Shown here piece after piece: positions 1-5,698 of a DNA stretch of 12,047 nucleotides. The stretch covers positions 1 through 12,047 of the forward strand of contig JACQEA010000019.1 in assembly GCA_016200825.1 (NCBI GenBank), in the 5' to 3' direction. The stretch's first letter is position 1. Each line of letters starts with the position of its first letter. Made by a program: the position numbers and the translations under genes. Below the pieces are notes generated by a model, which did no database searches, was not told where the DNA came from, and saw only the letters and a program-made list of their open reading frames with translations. This stretch comes from Chloroflexota bacterium (GTDB lineage Bacteria > Chloroflexota > Anaerolineae > UBA4142).

Positions 1-523
1 CGTACATTTTTTTCATCTCACGCACATAGTACATCCCCGCGAGCGCAAGCTTGGAGACCGGCGTCGCGGGTTTTTCGATCAAGCGCGTCACGAAATCGTT
101 TTCAACTAGCGCGACACCCAAGCGCGATGGATCGTCCACCGCTTTCACAAACGCGAGCGCGTCCGCGCGAAAATCGGCAAGCCCGGAGAAATCGGCTTGC
201 AAAATTCCATCGCCGAAAATAATGATCGCGTCGCCGCGCACTGTTGGTCGCGTTAACGCGACCGCGGGCGCTTGCCCGTCAAAATTTTGTTGCAAAAAAA
301 AACGCGCGGGGATTTTGTAATGGGCTTCCACCCACGCTTGAATCTGGTCCCCAAAATGTCCCACCACAATGTCGAACTCTTCCATTTGCGGAATCGCGGC
401 GAGCATATCCAAAATATATTTTAGAATCGGATGACCCGCCACCGGCAAGAGCGGCTTGGGCGTAGTAAATGTGTGCGGACGCATACGCGTGCCGAGTCCG
501 GCGACGAGGACAATAGATTTCAT
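1..523 (-). CDS. Sugar-phosphate nucleotidyltransferase, partial (3' end beyond window)
   Basis: The first 174 codons read minus from an ATG at 523 and run off the window edge without a stop. The protein should join a sugar 1-phosphate to an NTP, giving an NDP-sugar for cell-surface polysaccharide. Visible landmarks: the N-terminal nucleotide-binding signature GLGTRMRP (residues 9-16), the PKPLLPVAG stretch with K23, the beta-strand ending FGD with metal-binding D105, EKP at 150-152 and GMYYV at 163-167. This is the RmlA/GlmU-like Rossmann-type NTP_transferase fold. The sugar and base cannot be told from this half, and any C-terminal left-handed beta-helix or CBS domain lies outside. It lies 54 bases downstream of rsmI in the same direction. 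That gap is almost wholly filled by a heptad repeat, and no Shine-Dalgarno sequence is visible before the start. Family assignment is firm; glucose-1-phosphate thymidylyltransferase is only one possibility. Confidence 0.88.
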   Translation of the reverse strand, partial: MKSIVLVAGLGTRMRPHTFTTPKPLLPVAGHPILKYILDMLAAIPQMEEFDIVVGHFGDQIQAWVEAHYKIPARFFLQQNFDGQAPAVALTRPTVRGDAIIIFGDGILQADFSGLADFRADALAFVKAVDDPSRLGVALVENDFVTRLIEKPATPVSKLALAGMYYVREMKKMY

Positions 524-527
524 TGGA

Positions 528-590
528 GTTGGAGGCTAGAGATTGGAAATTGGAAGTTGGAAATTAGAAATTGGAAATTAGAATTTAGAA
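528..590. repeat. Heptad repeat array A, nine 7-bp units
   Basis: Nine consecutive 7-bp units without a phase break, consensus RTTGGAA on the plus strand (e.g. ATTGGAA, GTTGGAA, ATTAGAA). The array supplies the last codons and the TAA stop of rsmI (stop at 580-578) and ends 4 bases before the start codon of the nucleotidyltransferase gene. It therefore occupies the whole intergenic gap and removes any place for a Shine-Dalgarno site. A second array of the same unit in the opposite orientation lies at 8846-8908. Function unknown. Confidence 0.85.
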
Positions 591-1255
591 TTTTTTCCCG
601 CGACGATAATCACAAACTCGCCCTTGAATGGATGCTTTTCAAAATGCGCGACAGTTTGCGCCAACGAACCGCGCACGATGTTTTCATCGCGCATCGTCAG
701 ATTGCACGCCACGCACACGCGTCGCGCATCGCCAATCACATCGCGCAAGTCCGCGAGCAACGCGCTCAGACGATACGGCGCGTCAATGACAATCCAGGTA
801 TCGCGTTCAGTTTTGAGTTCGCGCAATTCCGCGCGCCGCGTTTCTTTTTTGGGTGAGAGCAATCCAACAAAACGAAAACGCGTCAGCGGCAACCCGCTCA
901 CCACCAACGCCGCGAGCAAACTCGACGCGCCGGGAATTGCCGTGACGGAAATATTTTCGCGCAGAGCGTCTGCTACCAAACGCCCGCCCGGATCCGCGAG
1001 CAACGGCGTGCCGTGATCGGAAATCAGCGCGAGGTGCGCGCCGCTTTTCAATCGCGCTAAAAGTTCCGGATTGAGTTCGCGTTCAGTATGCTCGTTCAGT
1101 TCGATCAGTTCTTTTTCAATTTCGTACTGCGCCAAAAGCCGCGCGCCGGCGCGCCGCTCTTCGCAAATGATCGCGTCCGCCGCGCGCAAAATGTTTAGCG
1201 CGCGCAACGTAATGTCGTCCGGATTGCCGATGGGAGTAGAGACGATCGAGAGCAT
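578..1255 (-). CDS. rsmI: Ribosomal RNA small subunit methyltransferase I-type (16S C1402 2'-O-methyltransferase), short form
   Basis: 225 codons. It belongs to the SAM-dependent tetrapyrrole methylase/RsmI family, whose characterised members 2'-O-methylate C1402 of 16S rRNA in the decoding centre. Seen: N-terminal STPIGNPDDITLRAL (6-20), CEERR at 31-35 where canonical RsmI has CEDTR, SDHGTPLLADPG at 79-90 where the usual form is SDAGTP.xSDPG, IPGASS at 107-112, SGLP at 120-123 and a terminal KGEFVI strand. E. coli RsmI has about 286 residues. This protein stops right after the catalytic domain and lacks the C-terminal helical extension, its last residues being encoded by a heptad repeat. The start ATG lies 3 bases after the stop of the preceding 59-codon gene, so the two are likely co-transcribed from the promoter at 1796. 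The family is sure; exact target base is inferred, given the divergent motifs. Confidence 0.86.
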   Translation of the reverse strand: MLSIVSTPIGNPDDITLRALNILRAADAIICEERRAGARLLAQYEIEKELIELNEHTERELNPELLARLKSGAHLALISDHGTPLLADPGGRLVADALRENISVTAIPGASSLLAALVVSGLPLTRFRFVGLLSPKKETRRAELRELKTERDTWIVIDAPYRLSALLADLRDVIGDARRVCVACNLTMRDENIVRGSLAQTVAHFEKHPFKGEFVIIVAGKNSKF

Positions 1256-1258
1256 ACG

Positions 1259-1438
1259 CTATGCCCATTTTCGCATCTGGGCAATCTCGCGCAGGACTTG
1301 AATGAGATCCGGCGCTTGAATAGAGATTACGCGCGCAGATTCATGTTTGTGCTCGAGGGAAGGCAGCGCAACAAAACTTGCGCGAGCGAATTGATCAAGG
1401 AGAGTTTTCGTCTCCGCAAAATATTCTTCAATATTCAA
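1259..1438 (-). CDS. Small protein, 59 codons, TTG start, overlaps upstream gene
   Basis: An open frame of 59 codons plus TAG, starting with TTG at 1438. It begins LNIEEYFAETKTLLDQF and ends AQMRKWA. The case for a real gene is position and spacing. It overlaps the end of the 97-codon gene by 11 bases in another frame, has an AAGGA motif about 8 bases before the TTG, and stops 3 bases before the rsmI ATG, so it fills what would otherwise be a 172-base gap in a compact operon. TTG is the only initiator available, because a stop lies upstream in frame. The protein is mixed charged and helical-looking, with no membrane segment or signal peptide. I do not recognise it. Paired with the preceding coiled-coil-like protein it may be the second member of a toxin-antitoxin-like cassette, possibly shortened, but this is only a context inference. 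Confidence 0.55.
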   Translation of the reverse strand: MNIEEYFAETKTLLDQFARASFVALPSLEHKHESARVISIQAPDLIQVLREIAQMRKWA

Positions 1439-1721
1439 AGCGCAGATCCTTGAGCTGATTGAGTTTCTCCTCCAAGCGTTGAGTCAACTTGAACTCGCCT
1501 GCCCATTGAACGTATTCATCATCTCCACCCTGCAAATCTTCCGCGGTCTGGGTGCGAATAAATTCTTCCGAAGATATTTTGTATTTGGATTCAAATGGCG
1601 CGAGTCGTTTGCGCGCCAGGTCTAGAGCAAGTTGCAGTCTGGCGATTTCGGACTGAATCGCTGATTTCACCAACTCGATGAGTTGTAAATTCTGTTTCGG
1701 TTCGATATGAAGGACATGCAT
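1428..1721 (-). CDS. Small helical protein, 97 codons, possible antitoxin-type partner
   Basis: Starts at ATG 1721, preceded by a strong Shine-Dalgarno (AGAGGTGG, about 5 bases upstream). Residues 10-50 and 75-95 are rich in Leu, Lys and Glu and look like long amphipathic helices. Between them is a KYKISSEEF segment (about 46-54), then an acidic stretch and a YVQWAG turn (about 71-76). From memory, small proteins with a K/RYG.SSEEF motif followed by an acidic patch and a W-A segment occur in cyanobacteria and Chloroflexota next to a second small gene, in the manner of toxin-antitoxin pairs. I cannot confirm a family. It is first in a transcript with its own promoter (1796-1768) and overlaps the next small gene. 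No DNA-binding motif is obvious. Coding status is well supported; function is unknown. Confidence 0.72.
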   Translation of the reverse strand: MHVLHIEPKQNLQLIELVKSAIQSEIARLQLALDLARKRLAPFESKYKISSEEFIRTQTAEDLQGGDDEYVQWAGEFKLTQRLEEKLNQLKDLRFEY

Positions 1722-1732
1722 ATTCCACCTCT

Positions 1733-1744
1733 GGCGAATTCGCC
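1733..1744. promoter_or_regulatory. 12-bp perfect palindrome in the leader of the small-gene/rsmI operon
   Basis: GGCGAATTCGCC is a perfect 12-bp palindrome. On the minus strand it lies about 25 bases after the -10 box and just upstream of the ribosome binding site of the 97-codon gene. It has no loop, so an RNA hairpin is less likely than a dimeric protein site. Position suggests an operator, possibly for autoregulation of the small-gene cassette. This is inference from symmetry and location only. Confidence 0.35.
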
Positions 1745-1767
1745 GTGCGTCTCAAATTGCAAATTGA

Positions 1768-1796
1768 ATTGTACCTATTCTCATTCACGCTGTCAA
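1768..1796 (-). promoter_or_regulatory. Sigma70-type promoter, minus strand
   Basis: TTGACA at 1796-1791 (6/6 to the -35 consensus), a 17-base spacer, then TACAAT at 1773-1768 (5/6 to the -10 consensus). The -35 box overlaps the TGA stop of the DUF92 gene. Transcription would begin near 1761, giving a leader of about 40 bases before the 97-codon gene. It would drive that gene, the 59-codon gene, rsmI and perhaps the nucleotidyltransferase. Confidence 0.75.
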
Positions 1797-2644
1797 AGCA
1801 AATTGCCAATCACCCAATATCCAATTACTGCCAACGCGCTGCCAAACACGCTCGCGCTGAAATTCACCGCGTCATTATCGAGCCAGCGCGCGCCGCGCAC
1901 TAAACGCGTCGCGCGTCCACACCGATGCACGCGCGCTTCCGTTTCTGTTTGATCGTAATCGCAAAAATAAATTGCTTGCACCGTTGCGCCAAGAAACGAA
2001 TCGAACAACGCGCCGAGAAATCCCGCCAGCGTCACAACGGAAAGTTGTCCAGCGCCAAGCGCAAGTCGTGGAGTGAAGAAGAACAATTGAAAATCAAAAG
2101 AGATGAACAGAAAAACAAAACCAATCATGGCGATGAACCCTGCGCCACACAACGCGACGAATGTTCCCAACAAAGTGATCGCGCCGCTCGTTCCCGTCGC
2201 GACAATTTTTCCATTTATAATCATTCGCGGCGGTGATTTACTCAATACGCCTAATTCGGTTGCCCACGTATCTGCGTTCACCGTCGCGAGCGCGCCGAGA
2301 TACGCGGCGAAGAGCAAGGGATGTGAATTGAATGAATATGCCAACGCGATCAGTGCGCCCCACCCGCCGTTCGCGATCACCTGCGCGAAATCGCGGCGAT
2401 GACCTTTTTGAAATTTTTCCGCCAGCGGTTCTTTGGCGCGCGCGCGATAATGCGAGAGCGCGGACGAGGAAATAAAAAACGCGACCAGCAGAATTGCCCA
2501 CCCAATTCCACCGCTCGCGAAAATTATTCCGCCGACGATCCACGCGCCCACCGCGCCGCTGTGCGATAACGATCCGCGCGCGTAACCCAACGCCGCGATG
2601 ATCGCGCTAAAAAACAATCCGAGTAGCAAAGTGGAAAACGTCAA
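1793..2644 (-). CDS. DUF92 family integral membrane protein (putative polyprenyl/phytyl-phosphate kinase-like)
   Basis: 283 codons. Six or so hydrophobic segments are visible: about 4-22, 30-60, 95-120, 150-180, 190-215 and a C-terminal one near 262-281. Family landmarks present: GAVGAWIVGG near the N terminus, ANGGWGAL (about 91-98), ADTWATELGVLSKSPPR (about 124-140), the GTSG loop (about 150-153), GALFDSFLGATVQ (about 211-223) and NDAVNF (about 257-262). DUF92 proteins include plant VTE6, a phytyl-phosphate kinase; the bacterial role here is inferred only from that. The start is a TTG at 2644, and a stop lies only two codons upstream in the same frame, so no better initiator is possible except an internal TTG. 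The gene follows the DUF1648 gene by 6 bases, so the two form an operon. No Shine-Dalgarno is seen, consistent with translational coupling. Confidence 0.85.
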   Translation of the reverse strand: MTFSTLLLGLFFSAIIAALGYARGSLSHSGAVGAWIVGGIIFASGGIGWAILLVAFFISSSALSHYRARAKEPLAEKFQKGHRRDFAQVIANGGWGALIALAYSFNSHPLLFAAYLGALATVNADTWATELGVLSKSPPRMIINGKIVATGTSGAITLLGTFVALCGAGFIAMIGFVFLFISFDFQLFFFTPRLALGAGQLSVVTLAGFLGALFDSFLGATVQAIYFCDYDQTETEARVHRCGRATRLVRGARWLDNDAVNFSASVFGSALAVIGYWVIGNLL

Positions 2645-2650
2645 GAGGAA

Positions 2651-3112
2651 TCAGAACGATCCGCCAATAATATTGATCGCGCCGAACCACATCAACAGTG
2701 CGACCACATCCGCGCCCGCCGCGAATAAAATGCGTGCGGCGCGTTCGCGCGTGGCAAGCGCGAGGAGCGCATTGAGAAGCCAAATGATGAACGCAATCAC
2801 CGGCAAGCCAAAAATTCCAAATCTAAGTTCAAGATGATTCTGCCCGGTGTTTTCATCCGCTTGAACTGCAAAAATAAATTTGGGTTCAATCCGATCGGGC
2901 AATCCGTTCGCGTCGAAATGGAGTGGAATCGCTTCCGGCAAAGCATCGTAGCGCAGAAATAAAAAAATCGCGAGCGTCAAATTGAGGACGAGCGCGAATC
3001 CGAAAAGCATGACGAGCGCGCGATCATTCAACCGCCGCGCGAAACTTCGCGAGGGGCGCGCAGAAATACCGGACGGTCGAACAACATACGGAGTAATTTC
3101 GGGAGAATCCAT
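2651..3112 (-). CDS. DUF1648-type membrane protein
   Basis: 153 codons from ATG at 3112. A basic N-terminal cytoplasmic stretch (residues 1-32) is followed by a membrane segment (about 33-53). Next comes a motif LPEAIPLHFDANGLPDR (about 58-74), which matches the DUF1648 signature in which a membrane helix is followed by L-P-x-x-I-P-x-H-F and G-x-P-D-R/K. Two more membrane segments lie at about 99-118 and 128-150. DUF1648 occurs in small bacterial membrane proteins, including SdpI-type immunity and signalling proteins of Firmicutes, but this protein is too short to assign that role. It is the first gene of a pair with DUF92 and has a 102-bp repeat element just upstream. No convincing promoter is seen between 3113 and 3133. 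Confidence 0.8.
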   Translation of the reverse strand: MDSPEITPYVVRPSGISARPSRSFARRLNDRALVMLFGFALVLNLTLAIFLFLRYDALPEAIPLHFDANGLPDRIEPKFIFAVQADENTGQNHLELRFGIFGLPVIAFIIWLLNALLALATRERAARILFAAGADVVALLMWFGAINIIGGSF

Positions 3113-3133
3113 TGTAGAAAAAGCGCGGATGGC

Positions 3134-3235
3134 TAGGACGTGTATGCAAAATCTTCTGGCAGGATTCTTGATCGTCTGGCAAAAAGGTTTTTCACCAAAG
3201 CCAGTGAGAATAAATCTTTTTGCCTACACGCCCTA
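3134..3235. mobile_element. MITE-like element with 18-bp inverted ends and TA at both borders
   Basis: The left end TAGGACGTGTATGCAAAA (3134-3151) and the reverse complement of the right end, TAGGGCGTGTAGGCAAAA (3218-3235), match at 16 of 18 bases. Inside is a second perfect inverted repeat, GGCAAAAAG (3178-3186) with CTTTTTGCC (3216-3224). The 102-bp unit has no coding capacity and begins and ends with TA, consistent with insertion at TA by an IS630/Tc1-mariner-type transposase. No TA-only duplication can be proven. It sits between ilvE and the DUF1648 gene and could also form a transcript-end hairpin. Confidence 0.6.
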
Positions 3236-3261
3236 ATCGTGAATCGGCGCGCGGGATGATT

Positions 3262-3303
3262 TGCCATCAGCCATCTGCGTAGCGCAATTCGTTATTCGCT
3301 ATA
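3262..3303. repeat. Heptad repeat array B, six 7-bp units over the ilvE stop codon
   Basis: Six units of 7 bases in phase, plus-strand consensus NGYNATN (e.g. AGCCATC, CGTTATT). G is invariant at position 2, and AT occupies positions 5-6 in five of six units. The array covers the last three sense codons and the TAA stop of ilvE (stop 3294-3292) and continues downstream of it. The unit sequence differs from arrays A, C and D, but the period and the stop-codon position are the same. Confidence 0.55.
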
Positions 3304-4269
3304 GACCGGGGTCAACCAATCCATATACTTTGGATATTTGCCGCGCACAACGCGAAAATAAATCTCTTGCAATTTTTGCGTGAGCGCGCCCACGTGCCCT
3401 TCACCGACTTGGCGATGATCAATTTCCACAATTCCCGCAACTTGCGCGCCGGTGCCGCAAAAAAGTACTTCATCCGCGATGTACAGTTCGGAGCGATCAA
3501 TGCTGCGCTCGATCACTTCCACGCCGATCTCGGCGCGAAAGAGTTGCATCACAGTGTTGCGCGTGATGCCTTCGAGAATATTATCCGAGACCGGCGGCGT
3601 GTACACTTTGCCGTCGCGCACGACGAACAAATTCTCCGCGCTGCCTTCCGCGACGTGCCCGTCTTGATTCAAGACGATGCCCTCGTCGTACCCGTTCCAA
3701 TGCGCTTCACTGCGCGCGAACGCGGAATTGACATAGCCGCCGGTGATTTTGCCGCGCGACGGCAAAATATTGTCGTCGAGTCGCCGCCATGATGACGTGC
3801 ACGCGCGCACTTCCAGCTTGATGTAATTTCCTTGCGGCCGCGTGTAACACGCAAAATCAAATTCAACATCGTACAAACGCGGCGTAATGTCTTCCGTCGC
3901 GTTGTACAACAACGGACGCACGTACGCGTCTTCGCGATAATTCTCGCGGCGAATCAAATCCAAAGTGATCGCGCGCAAATCGTCCGCCGAGTACGGCAGA
4001 GTCGTGTTGAACAATTTGCACGAGTTGAGAAAACGTTTAAAGTGATCGCTCATGCGAAACACGTACAACTGACGCGCGTCGGCATTCCAGTACGCGCGCA
4101 ATCCGCCGAACGCGCCGATGCCATAGTTGACCACTTGCGTCATGATGCTCAGTTTCGCTTCGTGGATCGGCACGACGCGGCTTTGAAAGAACGCCCATTG
4201 CGGATGCGGCGCGATCTTTTGCGCGGGATCGCGCGGGCGTGTTTGCAGTGGTGCAATTGCTTGAACCAT
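3292..4269 (-). CDS. ilvE: Branched-chain amino acid aminotransferase
   Basis: 325 codons, fold-type IV PLP aminotransferase. It reversibly transfers an amino group from glutamate to the 2-oxo acids of leucine, isoleucine and valine, the last step of their synthesis, in the cytoplasm. Seen: NYGIGAFGGLRAYW (48-61), the PLP lysine K174 in SRGKITGGYVNSAFARSEA, the EGxSAEN loop with E208 (AEGSAENLF, 207-215), GITRNTV and the C-terminal GTGAQV phosphate-binding segment. Length is close to E. coli IlvE (309), with about 15 extra N-terminal residues. One oddity is FGG at 54-56, where the family usually has FEG. The start ATG at 4269 follows an AGGAGGG Shine-Dalgarno that lies inside the last codons of surE; the gap to the surE stop is only 2 bases. 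The 3' end runs into heptad array B. Confidence 0.93.
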   Translation of the reverse strand: MVQAIAPLQTRPRDPAQKIAPHPQWAFFQSRVVPIHEAKLSIMTQVVNYGIGAFGGLRAYWNADARQLYVFRMSDHFKRFLNSCKLFNTTLPYSADDLRAITLDLIRRENYREDAYVRPLLYNATEDITPRLYDVEFDFACYTRPQGNYIKLEVRACTSSWRRLDDNILPSRGKITGGYVNSAFARSEAHWNGYDEGIVLNQDGHVAEGSAENLFVVRDGKVYTPPVSDNILEGITRNTVMQLFRAEIGVEVIERSIDRSELYIADEVLFCGTGAQVAGIVEIDHRQVGEGHVGALTQKLQEIYFRVVRGKYPKYMDWLTPVYSE

Positions 4270-4271
4270 AG

Positions 4272-5138
4272 TTACCCTCCTGAAAGTTTTTGGCTCGTTT
4301 CGACAAGTTCCGAGCCATTCGAATCACGGCGTTGTGATAAAGAAGGGTTCGCCGGAAAAAACGGCGAGGATAAGTCCAAATTATTTTCCCAGACCTTGAG
4401 CTGATCAATCAAGGCGTGACTCGTCAGATCCAAATGAATCGGCGTGATCGAAACAAAATTGTGCGCGAGCGCGCCAATGTCCGTGCCTTCTTCCACTAGA
4501 CCCGTCGGCGTGTCTCCGCCGATCCAATAATATTTTTTTCCGCTCGGATCCATGCGTTCCACTAGCGCATCGCGATAAATGCGCGTGCCCAAACGCGTGA
4601 TCCGTAATCCGCGGATTTGATCGCGCGGAATGGCGGGAATATTAATATTGAGAAATGTATCGCGCGGAAGCGGAGTGGCAAGAATTCGCCGCGCGAGTTG
4701 CAACGCGATTTCTCCCGCCGCGGAAAAATCCGCGTCGGCGCGATTGCCCGCGTCGAGCGAGACCGCGAGCGAGGGAATGTGATTGATCGCGCCTTCCATT
4801 GCCGCGGCAACGGTGCCGGAGTACGTCACATCGTGCGCGAGATTTCCGGCCGGATTAATTCCGCTCACGACCAGCGCGGGTTTTTCCGAAAATAATCCGA
4901 GCATGACAAGCGCGACGCAATCGGTGGGCGCGCCGTCGGTTGCGTATGCGGGCGAACCATCGCGCAAAAGTGTAGAGTCAACGCGCAGAGGTTTGTACAA
5001 CGTTTTGGTATGCCCCGCCGCGCTCCAATTGCGATTGGGCGCGACGACAATTGTTTTGGCGAGGGATTGCAACGCGTTTTTCAACGCGAGCAAACCCGGC
5101 GCATCAACGCCATCGTCGTTCGTGATGAGGATGTACAT
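4272..5138 (-). CDS. surE: 5'-nucleotidase / stationary-phase survival protein SurE
   Basis: 288 codons from ATG 5138. SurE is a metal-dependent nucleoside-monophosphate phosphatase. All four metal-site residues fall at the classic SurE numbers with this start: D8 and D9 in TNDDGVDAPG, S39 in APNRNWSAAGH, N95 in VSGINPAGN. YSGTVAAAMEG and LNINIP also match the family. A longer frame reaches an ATG at 5180, but those 14 codons lie in the palindromic repeat and would spoil the numbering, so I reject it. The C-terminal 30 or so residues after VWENN are Ser/Asn/Pro rich and look unconserved; this tail carries the ilvE ribosome-binding site. surE and ilvE form a tight pair. Confidence 0.95.
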   Translation of the reverse strand: MYILITNDDGVDAPGLLALKNALQSLAKTIVVAPNRNWSAAGHTKTLYKPLRVDSTLLRDGSPAYATDGAPTDCVALVMLGLFSEKPALVVSGINPAGNLAHDVTYSGTVAAAMEGAINHIPSLAVSLDAGNRADADFSAAGEIALQLARRILATPLPRDTFLNINIPAIPRDQIRGLRITRLGTRIYRDALVERMDPSGKKYYWIGGDTPTGLVEEGTDIGALAHNFVSITPIHLDLTSHALIDQLKVWENNLDLSSPFFPANPSLSQRRDSNGSELVETSQKLSGG

Positions 5139-5149
5139 TTGCGATCCGA

Positions 5150-5235
5150 TGTCATTGCGAGCCCCCAAGGGGCGAAGCAATCCCCAAGATTCTTGGAGAT
5201 TGCTTCGTCGGGCTAGAGCCCGCCTCGCAATGACA
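5150..5235. repeat. 86-bp palindromic repeat (REP/MITE-like, cloverleaf-forming)
   Basis: The outer inverted ends TGTCATTGCGAG (5150-5161) and CTCGCAATGACA (5224-5235) are perfect over 12 bp. Three inner arms are visible: CCCC/GGGG around 5162-5172, CGAAGCAATC (5173-5182) with GATTGCTTCG (5198-5207) capped by CCAAG-ATT-CTTGG, and CGGGCT-AG-AGCCCG (about 5209-5222). Elements with GTCATTGCGAG ends and GAAGCAATC cores are widespread dispersed repeats in many bacterial phyla. It lies between the cupredoxin stop and the surE start and may act as a transcript-end structure. It contains no gene. Confidence 0.85.
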
Positions 5236-5243
5236 CGCGAAAT

Positions 5244-5615
5244 TTATTTCACCGTCAATTTGCCAACCATGCCCGCTTCTTTGTGACCGGGCACGTCGCA
5301 GGTGATCTCGTACGTGCCTGCCGCCGGCGCGGTAAAAGTTTTAGTGACCGTTTGTCCGGGATCAACTGTGAGTTTGACATTTGCCGCGGCGAGAATCCAC
5401 GTATGTTGAATACTGCCGGCATTTTTCACCGTGAGATTCACGGTTTGTCCGGGCGCGGCTGTGATTTCGGCGGGATCAAATTTAAATTCCGTGTTCGTCA
5501 CGGTGATATTCAATCCCGCGCTCGACGCGCCGGTGCCGCCCGAGCCGCCGCAGCCTGCGATTAAAATCGCGACGAGCGCGACGACGACAAAAAAAATTGT
5601 GGTACGTTTCGACAT
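5244..5615 (-). CDS. Cupredoxin-domain lipoprotein (plastocyanin/auracyanin-like blue copper protein)
   Basis: 123 codons. The N terminus is a lipoprotein signal: MSKR, a hydrophobic stretch (7-20), then a lipobox ending IAGC with the lipidated Cys at 22, followed by a Gly/Ser linker. The rest (34-123) is a cupredoxin beta-sandwich with type-1 copper ligands at H71 (IQHTW), C106, H111 and M116 (C-x4-H-x4-M in TCDVPGHKEAGM). It should be anchored on the outer face of the membrane and carry electrons one at a time. This is the type seen in auracyanins and related Chloroflexota proteins; the partner oxidoreductase is not in the window. An AGGAGGAAG Shine-Dalgarno precedes the ATG at 5615. It lies 79 bases after the PBP gene, with heptad array C in between, and is followed by the 5150-5235 palindromic element. 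Confidence 0.9.
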   Translation of the reverse strand: MSKRTTIFFVVVALVAILIAGCGGSGGTGASSAGLNITVTNTEFKFDPAEITAAPGQTVNLTVKNAGSIQHTWILAAANVKLTVDPGQTVTKTFTAPAAGTYEITCDVPGHKEAGMVGKLTVK

Positions 5616-5642
5616 CTACTTCCTCCTGAGAATGAAATTTAG

Positions 5643-5698
5643 TTAACAGCAAGCAGTTATCAGTAGAAATCCTCTACTGTTGACTGTCGACTGTTTAC
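5643..5698. repeat. Heptad repeat array C, eight 7-bp units, with internal hairpin
   Basis: Eight 7-base units in one phase. Three left units end in CAG (NNNNCAG, 5643-5663), two are intermediate, and three right units have the form TGTNNAC (5678-5698). The two halves are partly complementary: CAGTAGA (5661-5667) pairs with TCTACTG (5673-5679) around a 5-base loop, extended by a further CAGT/ACTG. The array starts inside the TAA stop of the PBP gene (5697-5695) and lies just downstream of it. The hairpin could act as a 3'-end structure, but no U-run follows it on the minus strand. Confidence 0.7.

Noticed and set aside
528..590. CRISPR array
   Set aside because: Units are 7 bp and contiguous without spacers; no cas genes are in the window.
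3134..3235. Simple rho-independent terminator of ilvE
   Set aside because: The inner stem has a 29-base loop and the T-run is part of the stem; the long matched ends fit a MITE better, although a transcript-end role remains possible.
3832..4404. 190-codon plus-strand frame opposite ilvE/surE
   Set aside because: It spans two genuine minus-strand genes with intact catalytic motifs and has an Arg/Val-rich shadow composition.
5139..5180. Upstream ATG at 5180 giving a 302-residue SurE
   Set aside because: The extra 14 codons lie in the palindromic repeat, and only the ATG at 5138 places D8, D9, S39 and N95 at the conserved SurE numbers.
5643..5698. Intrinsic terminator of the PBP gene
   Set aside because: A hairpin exists but no U-run follows it on the minus strand.
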